DNA of 60,062 nucleotides from CAYRYU01 sp964428355. Lineage in GTDB: Bacteria; Muiribacteriota; Ozemobacteria; Ozemobacterales; Ozemobacteraceae. Shown here piece by piece: positions 8,768 to 15,098 of this stretch (positions are counted from its first letter, which is position 1; the number at the start of each line of letters is the position of its first letter). The stretch spans positions 1-60,062 of the forward strand of contig CAYRYU010000040.1 in assembly GCA_964428355.1 (NCBI GenBank). The letters run 5' to 3'. A program made the position numbers and the translations under genes. The notes beneath the pieces are model-generated. The model was not told the DNA's origin, searched no databases, and saw nothing but the letters and a program-made list of their open reading frames with translations.

Positions 8768-8782
8768 GCAATCTGCGTGCCA
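8768..8782 (-). promoter_or_regulatory. Consensus sigma-54 (RpoN) promoter
   Basis: The minus strand reads TGGCACG, four bases, TTGC, then AAAA: a full match to the -24/-12 consensus with exactly 10 bp between GG (8781-8780) and GC (8769-8768). The start is predicted about 12 bp downstream, near 8756. Sigma-54 promoters need an AAA+ activator; the one such activator in the window is the RtcR homologue at 25682-27346. Confidence 0.8.
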
Positions 8783-8940
8783 CCTCCCGGAGTTCGGAAA
8801 CCGGCCAGGAAAGGCACTTGGAGAAAGTCCCTGATGGGGACTGCCCGGTTTTCGGCAGGTTTGTGCCGGGGTTCCTGCATGGGGCCGCGGCACAATGGGG
8901 AGTTGCCAGAAAGCAGTCTTTCGGGCCCGAAACCCTGGGA

Positions 8941-8999
8941 AAAAAGGAAAAAGGGAAAAAGGGAAGCTCCTTCCCAGTTCTGCCTGAGGCGGAGCTTCC
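8941..8999 (-). terminator. Intrinsic terminator after the membrane micropeptide
   Basis: A perfect 9-bp inverted repeat, GGAAGCTCC (8999-8991) with GGAGCTTCC (8970-8962), with a 20-nt loop, is followed on the minus strand by CTTTTTCCCTTTTTCC. It ends a short transcript that begins upstream of 9165 and lies about 160 bp before the sigma-54 promoter, insulating the two units. Confidence 0.75.
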
Positions 9000-9084
9000 A
9001 GATTCCTTTCCTTCGATTGGGCTGGATCGATTTCTCTGCGGTTCGGGGTTGGGGGATCTTTCTTCCCGAGCTCCAGTAAAGGGC

Positions 9085-9165
9085 TCATCCCAGTAGCAAT
9101 CGTGGAAGAAGTGAAAATGCGATGGTAATTCCAAGCCAGAGAAGCGGAAAAGCATACTTGTTCAT
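9085..9165 (-). CDS. Putative 26-residue membrane peptide
   Basis: A short frame starting MNKYAFPLLWLG and ending LLPRLLLG, almost entirely hydrophobic, consistent with one transmembrane helix. The ATG at 9165 has GGAAGGGA about 6 nt upstream, and an intrinsic terminator follows within 90 bp, so the frame sits in its own compact transcript. It resembles the class of bacterial small membrane proteins, but no specific family is recognised. It is divergent from the methyltransferase gene at 9294. The ribosome site and terminator are the main support; without comparative data it could still be chance. Confidence 0.45.
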   Translation of the reverse strand: MNKYAFPLLWLGITIAFSLLPRLLLG

Positions 9166-9293
9166 CTTGTTCCCTTCCTTTTCGGTTTGCAGGGAGTTTA
9201 TGCATATAAAACGAACCCGGCGCGAAGTGTGATGAATTACTTCACCGGTTGACATGGTTCCATGAAGATGGAAGGATGGGATAGGGAGAACCT

Positions 9294-10016
9294 ATGACAT
9301 TCTATTCCAGTATCGCCTTCGCCTATGACCGTATCTTTCCCTTCGATCAAGACCTGGGGCAATTTCTGAGGCTTCTCCAGCCGAAAGATCCCTGCCGCTT
9401 CCTTGATATCGGCTGCGCTACGGGCCATCTGGCCAATTCCCTGGCTGGAGCGGGGAACGAAGTGGTCGGAATCGACCTCGACCCCGAGATGGTCCGTCTT
9501 GCGGGAAACAGGTTCGGAAACACCCGCGTATCCTTCAGGATCGGTGACATGAGCCGGCTGGGCGGGATCTTTCCCCCGGAATCCTTCGATTTCGTCACCT
9601 GTTTCGGTAACACCCTCGTCCATCTACCCGATCCCTCTTCGATCGAAGCCATGCTCAGGAGCGTCTTCAGCCTGCTTCGACCGGGAGGGGTTTTTGCCGG
9701 TCAGATCATCAACTACGACCGGATCCTCGAGGGACGCCTTCCGGGTCTTCCCAAAATCGACCGGGGGGACCTGGAGTTCGAGCGGCGGTATCTGTACCAG
9801 GAGAACGATGCCCGTATCCTGTTCGAGACGGTCCTCAAGGGGCGGGAGACCCCCCCGCTCACGAACCGGGTTTTCCTCTATCCCCTCACCTCGGATGAAC
9901 TGGGGAAAGCCCTGGACAGGTCAGGATTCACGGTCGCTCCTTTCTTTTCCGATACCGACCGTTCACCCATCGGAAAGGAGTCCTTCGCCCTCTACTTCGC
10001 CGCCGAGAAACCCTGA
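9294..10016 (+). CDS. Class I SAM-dependent methyltransferase
   Basis: A 240-residue cytoplasmic methyltransferase. Motif I is FLDIGCATGHLA (about residues 36-47), the acidic residue ending strand 2 is in VVGIDLDPEMV, then IGDMSRLG, DFVTCFGNTLVHL (motif IV) and LLRPGGVFAGQI. The N-terminal YSSIAFAYDRIFPFD is typical of small-molecule methyltransferases that open with a Tyr-Asp capping helix. GGGAG precedes the ATG at good spacing. A TTGACA box at 9249-9254 has only a poor -10 (AAGGAT) at 17 bp. The substrate is unknown. Confidence 0.88.
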   Translation: MTFYSSIAFAYDRIFPFDQDLGQFLRLLQPKDPCRFLDIGCATGHLANSLAGAGNEVVGIDLDPEMVRLAGNRFGNTRVSFRIGDMSRLGGIFPPESFDFVTCFGNTLVHLPDPSSIEAMLRSVFSLLRPGGVFAGQIINYDRILEGRLPGLPKIDRGDLEFERRYLYQENDARILFETVLKGRETPPLTNRVFLYPLTSDELGKALDRSGFTVAPFFSDTDRSPIGKESFALYFAAEKP

Positions 10017-10110
10017 CCGGGGACACGAGCCCCACGACGGGGCGATTGTGCGAAAAGATTGTCCGAAAAGATCAACCGACGGAGGAAGGGATAGAGAACG
10101 AAGAGTAATC

Positions 10111-10181
10111 GCCACGGATAAACACGGATCGACACTGATTTTCCCAAATCGGATCCGTGCAAATCGGTGAAAATCCGTGGC
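10111..10181. repeat. Nested palindromic intergenic element
   Basis: GCCACGGAT (10111-10119) pairs with ATCCGTGGC (10173-10181), and inside it CACGGATC (10123-10130) pairs with GATCCGTG (10152-10159). The 'gccacggat...aaatccgtggc' wording is familiar from dispersed intergenic repeats of environmental bacteria. It sits in the 251-bp gap between two convergent genes; I see nothing else in that gap. Confidence 0.6.
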
Positions 10182-10267
10182 AAAGCCAATCTTTCGCGGT
10201 CTTTTCACAGCTTCAGAGAACACTGAGAGGCTCACCTCTGTTCCCTGGATGAAACGGGGGGGGAAGG

Positions 10268-11224
10268 TCAGGGGCGGCCGGACTCGTCGGTCGGGGCGGA
10301 TTTCTTTCCGATGGGTGAAATGGTGAACTCGAGCCCTTCCTCCCAACCGTAGGTCCTGACGAAATTCCCAAGGTTCAACGCGAAGGAGAGACCTTCGTCG
10401 CTGTTGAGATAAGCCAGAGGTTTACCCGCAGGGACATTCCCGAACGTCGTGACGAAGGGAATCTCCAGCTCCAACCTGGGGGTTTTCAGAAGGAGCCTGG
10501 CTCCCGCACCGATCTTCAGCTTGGCGAGGTCCGCGGGCCTGATGTCGGTCCACGCATTTCCGAATGGCTCGTCGCTCTTGATGAAATGCCCCTTGATGCG
10601 GTTTTTCCAGTCCTCGACGCTGGCCCTCAACGTGGGAAGCCTGACCAGGTCGTTTGCGTGAAGCGGGGTCCCGATGCCTTCGGGGGAGATCTTTCCGGAT
10701 GCGAGGAGTGCCCCGGCGGGGCAGAAAAGATCACGCCCGTCAAAGGTTCCGGGCTTCCACTTCGAGTTGACCCTGGCCGGATCAAGGCGCCATGCCTTGA
10801 GCAAACCCTGACGGCGAATGACTTCGGTAAGAAGTCCGTTGTCGGGAGCGATATAGAGAAGATGCTGACGGGTTTCGACGATGAGTGGGCGGCGGTCGGT
10901 TCCCACACCCGGGTCGACAACCGAAACGAACACCGTTCCGGGGGGGAATCTCTCCGTCCGCCTCAGGACCGCGGAGGCTTGCCGAACGTCGAACGGCCTG
11001 ATCGCGTGGCAAAGGTCGACGATCACGATCTCGGAATCGATCTCGAGGATAGCCCCGTGGCAGAGGCCAACGGCTTCGTTGGTAAGCCCGTAATCCGTTG
11101 TCAGAACCACGACCGGCCGGTCCGCCCAAACGCTGCCGAGCCCGAACAGCAGGATGGCGGCGGTTAAAGCGGCGATTCCCCTCGACGCGGCCATGGCTCC
11201 ATTCCCTCTCCCCGATTTTGTCAT
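10268..11224 (-). CDS. Exported SAM hydroxide adenosyltransferase-like protein (DUF62 family)
   Basis: A 318-residue member of the family that includes SAM hydroxide adenosyltransferases, chlorinase and fluorinase, which attack SAM at C5' to release methionine. Family motifs are present: VLTTDYGLT, VDLCHAI, FVSVVDPGVGT, YIAPDNGLLT and TFDGRDLFCPAGALLA, followed by the C-terminal beta domain. Unusually, residues about 15-35 (ALTAAILLFGLGSVWAD) form a clear signal peptide, placing the catalytic domain outside the cytoplasm. Family members are normally cytosolic. It is followed by a FmdE-like gene on the same strand but 102 bp separate them. The substrate outside the membrane is unclear. Confidence 0.85.
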   Translation of the reverse strand: MTKSGRGNGAMAASRGIAALTAAILLFGLGSVWADRPVVVLTTDYGLTNEAVGLCHGAILEIDSEIVIVDLCHAIRPFDVRQASAVLRRTERFPPGTVFVSVVDPGVGTDRRPLIVETRQHLLYIAPDNGLLTEVIRRQGLLKAWRLDPARVNSKWKPGTFDGRDLFCPAGALLASGKISPEGIGTPLHANDLVRLPTLRASVEDWKNRIKGHFIKSDEPFGNAWTDIRPADLAKLKIGAGARLLLKTPRLELEIPFVTTFGNVPAGKPLAYLNSDEGLSFALNLGNFVRTYGWEEGLEFTISPIGKKSAPTDESGRP

Positions 11225-11326
11225 CGCATCTTCATCCTTTCATTTGGCATCGGAGGGGAGGATATCAGAGCGGGTCACCTTGACGCAACGGCTTTCCTGA
11301 CACGACTTTCCTGTCGCGGGGTGGGG

Positions 11327-11938
11327 TCATGCTCCGGGCATTTTCGAGGCGCAGGGGCGGCAGAGGGGCTTTCCGCCGAGGAGGAGGTGTTTCCCGTCCA
11401 TCACGGGTTCATGGCAGGCATCGCATTGGACCTTGACCTTGAAATGCCCCGGCAGATCGTTCTCCCCGAACCGGATGTCGACCATCCCGACCGAATACTG
11501 CCGCTGCCAGGGGAACTCGAAGAAAACCTGGGAAGCCGCCTCCTTGTTTTCGTGGACGTCGATCTTCTTCGACTCGAGGATCTTGTGGATCTCGGCGAAT
11601 CCTTGCTCCAGCTGCGCTATTCGCACCCCGCGGCCTTCCGAAAGAGAGCAGAAGGTGGCGGCGAACTTGCCGAAATCGTAGAACTTCAGGGTCCGTCGTC
11701 CCATCCTCACGCCCGTGATTGCGATGATGGCATCGGTCAGGCATCGGTCGATCTCGGTGATGACGATCAAATCCTTGTTGGGAAAGGAGTCGTAGCCGAG
11801 GATCTGCCGGGCAAGAAGGGAAATCTTCACCCCGTTGAACATCCCCGGACAGATATGGCCGTGGAACTCCCTGGCCTTCTTCAGGCCCTCCTCATACTCG
11901 CTGGGTGATATGACGATGTCCGTTCGGATCTCGATCAT
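11327..11938 (-). CDS. FmdE-like protein with C-terminal zinc finger
   Basis: A 203-residue protein of the FmdE family (named after subunit E of formylmethanofuran dehydrogenase, but widespread in bacteria without it). The conserved HGHICPGMFNGVKISLLA metal-binding motif lies near residue 25, with TEIDRCLTDAI following. The C-terminus carries a CDAC...CRPC zinc finger (about residues 170-200). The ATG at 11938 has AAAGGAG seven bases upstream; an in-frame ATG at 11986 lacks a site. In many bacteria FmdE relatives are linked to molybdenum or tungsten enzymes, but none is nearby here. Confidence 0.85.
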   Translation of the reverse strand: MIEIRTDIVISPSEYEEGLKKAREFHGHICPGMFNGVKISLLARQILGYDSFPNKDLIVITEIDRCLTDAIIAITGVRMGRRTLKFYDFGKFAATFCSLSEGRGVRIAQLEQGFAEIHKILESKKIDVHENKEAASQVFFEFPWQRQYSVGMVDIRFGENDLPGHFKVKVQCDACHEPVMDGKHLLLGGKPLCRPCASKMPGA

Positions 11939-12002
11939 GGGAACTCCTTTCTTCGCCAGGGGAAATCTTTCCGCCGAGTATACCACGGGGCAGAAAAATA
12001 AA

Positions 12003-15000
12003 CTACGAAGCGCTACCCTGTCCTACTTTGGCCTCAGGGGTTCCACCCGGGTTCATGGATTGGCCCTTATTGACGATCACGATCAGTGTCAGGTCGTCCT
12101 GGGCCCCCCGTGATCCGTTGTAATCGAGGTAGGCCTGGTAGACCTTCTTGAAATATGCCTCCGGATCGGGGTCGAAGGTCTCGAGGAGAAGCCGGTGGAA
12201 GCCCTGGTAGCCGAGAGGTTCGTCCCTGTCGTTCCGGGTCTCGACGATCCCGTCGGTGAAAAGGACGAGGGCCTCCCCGGGTTCGAGGCGCCAGCTGAAC
12301 TCCTCGAAGACCGCTTTCTTGAAGCCTCCCAGGGGAGCCCCCGAGACCGAGATCTCCTCGACCTTGCCCTGGCCATGCCGCACCCAGGCGGGGAAACAGT
12401 GGCCCGCATTCGAGAGGGTCACATCCCCCGTAACCGTGTCGATACACGCGTACTGGAAGGTCATGACTTTTCTCTGGGATTTGCTCCGGACCGCAAGGAT
12501 CAGCTGGTGAAGCTTCTGGATCAATGCGGCGGGCTGTCTCCAGAGGTCCCGGGACTGGGAAACCCCGGCCTTGGCCATCGCCATTATGAGTGCGGCGGGA
12601 ACGCCGTGGCCGGCGACGTCGCCGATCAGGAAGCCGAGGCGGTTCTCGTCGATCGGGAAGAAGTCGTAATAGTCGCCCCCCAGCTCGCCCATCGAAACGC
12701 TCCTCCCGAAAAGCCCGATCGACCCGAGAGCGAACTGGTTCCCCGGGAAAAGACTGTCCTGGACGATGCGGGCCACCTGCAGTTCCTCGAGCCCCACCAG
12801 CGCGTGGTTGAAGATCAGGCCCATTCGTCCGAACTCATCCGCGGACAGGGCGGGGATGCGGTGGCTGAACCGTCGTTGGCCGATGGCGTGTGCGGCCTCG
12901 GTGAGATGGACGACGGGGTTGAGAAAGCTCTGGGAAAGGAGGCGGGCAATGAGGAAGGTCATCGCCAGGCTGAAAACCGCGAACAGCCAGAGGGTCCGCC
13001 TTATGCTGGTAAGGACGTCCTCGACGGACTCGAACGGGTAGAGGCCCACGAGGGAGAAGGTCCAGAGATCCTTGGCCTGGAATCCGAGCGCGAGGAACTT
13101 CTGGCCGCGGTACTCGATGGTTTCGAGATCTGCGCTGGGCTTGGGGCCCAGGGTTCCCACGTAATCCCGGAGCGAATCGGTCAGGGGAAACCCTTTCGGC
13201 AAAACCCCGGGCGCCCCCTGGGGCCAGGCGAGAACGCGAAGCCCGAGCGGATTCCGGTTGAAGGTGGCGATCCGGTCGAGAACATAGGACATCTGGAGTT
13301 TCCGGTCCCTCCAGTTGGCGAGATAGAGGTAATCGACCTTGTCCCGCTCGGCGACGGCAAAGATATCGAGGAAGGAGATGCTCGTGGCATTGAACAGGCC
13401 CCAGTTCGATATCCCCCCGAAAACGCTGAACAGCGAATGGATGATCTCGAGGATGGGCTTTTGGAGGATCGATTCACCGATCATCTCGAGCTCGGCCATT
13501 CCCTTGCCGCCGGTCATTTCCCCGTTCAACTCTCCAAGGATGCGCTGGCAGACGATGTGCAGGATCTGATACTCCTTGCCGGGCCTGCCGGGGGCGTTCT
13601 TCCCCTCCCCCCCCTCGTCGGAGGATCTTTCCCTGGCCTCAGCCTTCTCCCGCTTCCGATCCTGGGAACCCAAGGGCTTGTCACCTTTGAAAACCCCGTC
13701 CCGGCTTGCCATGAGCTTTCCGCTGCTTGCCACGATATAGTAGTTGGCCATCTCCAGCTTGTCGGCCAGCTCCACTGCGGGCCTGTTGGCCTGCTTGTCG
13801 AGAATCCGGTAACGGACGTCGCGCGAGAAATCCTTGACGAACCTCTGGAGTTTGATCTCCATCTGGGCATAAAGGTAGGCGAGCCCTTCGTCGAAGTTCC
13901 GAAGGATGGCGATCCCTTTCTGATGGGCATCCGAGAGGAGGGAGAGGCGCTTCTGTGTGAGGAAATCGTGGCCAAGGAATCCAAGAACGAGGAGCGGAAG
14001 CCCGTTGGCGTAGAAGAACAGCATGGCAAGCTTCTTACGTATGGAAAGGGTGTTCGGCCGCCCATGGACGACGACCCGGAAGGAAAACACCAGGAGTGGC
14101 ACCGAAAGAATCGTGACCAGGAGTTCCAACAGGCGGTAGGGAACGGTGGAAGGCTCGCATTCGGACTTTTTTGCGATCGCGAAAAGCCTGAGGTCCGAAC
14201 GGGCGAACCGGTACATGCAGAGGAATGCGCTCGTTTCACGGAAAGCCTCGACGGTCTTGTCCTGAATCTCGAAGCTGCCTTTTACTTCGGGATCGACCGA
14301 CGTCTGCGGCAATCCGGGAAGAACCGGGGCGGTTTGGGTCGCCATCCCCAGAAGGAACCGGTTCCCGGAATCCAGGTTGTGCTCCGCGAGGAAACGCTCG
14401 ACGCTGAGATTTCCAAGAAAAGCGGGGGGGGTGAAACGGATGAAAACAGTGGCCCGGCCGGAGAAGAAGTGCCAGAAGGGAAGGAACTTCCCGGTACTGT
14501 CGGTATGGACAAGATACATTTCCGACTCGGTGGACCAGTCCAGCGACTCCCTCAGGAAGTGCGGGCCAAGGACCTTCCTGATCTTCCGGAAATCGAGCCT
14601 GTCGAGAGCCCGTTTCCGCTGCCCGCTGGCGTAAGCCCGAAGAAGGCGGGATACCTCCGTCCAGTCCGATTCGCTGCCGTTGACGTCTATGGTGGAGCCC
14701 AGAAGCTGATCGCGGATGTTCCAGACAATGTAGTCGAACCCACCGGAGAACCGCTTCCGTTCGTCCTCCAGCACCTCGAGGAAGTCCTGGTAGGTCTTCG
14801 CGGCGCTGTCCGCCTGCGTACAAACCCTGCGCAGGTGCTGTGACCAGAAGGTGTTTGGATCGAGACGGGCGTGGGCCTCCTCGAGCCGGGAGTTCATGGC
14901 ATTCCGGAGTTGGTCGAGGACGACTGTCCTCTTGAGATCCAGGACGTTCGCGACCCCCAGGTGGAGCACCATGAAAGGAAGTCCGAAGAAGCAGAAGACG

Positions 15001-15098
15001 ATTCCGCTCCACCGGACCACCCTGCCCCAGAATCCCGCATCATTCCGAGGTTCGCGGGAATCCGTAACGAAACCTGTGCCCAATGCCCCTTCAGCCAC
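12003..15098 (-). CDS. Transmembrane SpoIIE-type PP2C phosphatase with HAMP (copy 1 of 3)
   Basis: A 1031-residue sensor phosphatase. Predicted topology: TM near 28-50, a large extracytoplasmic domain, two TMs near 325-350 and 360-385 (KLAMLFFYANGLPLLVLGF), a second extracytoplasmic domain, a TM near 695-720, HAMP (about 720-775) and a SpoIIE domain (about 790-1010). All metal-binding aspartates of the PP2C fold are visible: GGDYYDF, GDVAGHG, FTDGIVE and DDLTLIV. Such enzymes dephosphorylate anti-anti-sigma or similar partners, releasing stress responses; no STAS partner or anti-sigma kinase is adjacent. It starts with GTG, overlapping the stop of the upstream paralogue by 8 nt, so the two are translationally coupled. 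Confidence 0.9.
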   Translation of the reverse strand: MAEGALGTGFVTDSREPRNDAGFWGRVVRWSGIVFCFFGLPFMVLHLGVANVLDLKRTVVLDQLRNAMNSRLEEAHARLDPNTFWSQHLRRVCTQADSAAKTYQDFLEVLEDERKRFSGGFDYIVWNIRDQLLGSTIDVNGSESDWTEVSRLLRAYASGQRKRALDRLDFRKIRKVLGPHFLRESLDWSTESEMYLVHTDSTGKFLPFWHFFSGRATVFIRFTPPAFLGNLSVERFLAEHNLDSGNRFLLGMATQTAPVLPGLPQTSVDPEVKGSFEIQDKTVEAFRETSAFLCMYRFARSDLRLFAIAKKSECEPSTVPYRLLELLVTILSVPLLVFSFRVVVHGRPNTLSIRKKLAMLFFYANGLPLLVLGFLGHDFLTQKRLSLLSDAHQKGIAILRNFDEGLAYLYAQMEIKLQRFVKDFSRDVRYRILDKQANRPAVELADKLEMANYYIVASSGKLMASRDGVFKGDKPLGSQDRKREKAEARERSSDEGGEGKNAPGRPGKEYQILHIVCQRILGELNGEMTGGKGMAELEMIGESILQKPILEIIHSLFSVFGGISNWGLFNATSISFLDIFAVAERDKVDYLYLANWRDRKLQMSYVLDRIATFNRNPLGLRVLAWPQGAPGVLPKGFPLTDSLRDYVGTLGPKPSADLETIEYRGQKFLALGFQAKDLWTFSLVGLYPFESVEDVLTSIRRTLWLFAVFSLAMTFLIARLLSQSFLNPVVHLTEAAHAIGQRRFSHRIPALSADEFGRMGLIFNHALVGLEELQVARIVQDSLFPGNQFALGSIGLFGRSVSMGELGGDYYDFFPIDENRLGFLIGDVAGHGVPAALIMAMAKAGVSQSRDLWRQPAALIQKLHQLILAVRSKSQRKVMTFQYACIDTVTGDVTLSNAGHCFPAWVRHGQGKVEEISVSGAPLGGFKKAVFEEFSWRLEPGEALVLFTDGIVETRNDRDEPLGYQGFHRLLLETFDPDPEAYFKKVYQAYLDYNGSRGAQDDLTLIVIVNKGQSMNPGGTPEAKVGQGSAS

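Noticed and set aside
8690..8800. tRNA gene (minus strand) suggested by GGTTCGAGTCC and GATTGCAAAATC
   Set aside because: The T-stem has two mismatches, the presumed anticodon loop would have 6 or 8 bases, no D-arm fits, and TGGCACG-N4-TTGC in the same place is a better explanation as a sigma-54 promoter.
12195..14843. 882-residue open frame opposite phosphatase copy 1
   Set aside because: Composition is the mirror of a real gene with strong PP2C motifs; long antisense frames are expected at this GC content.
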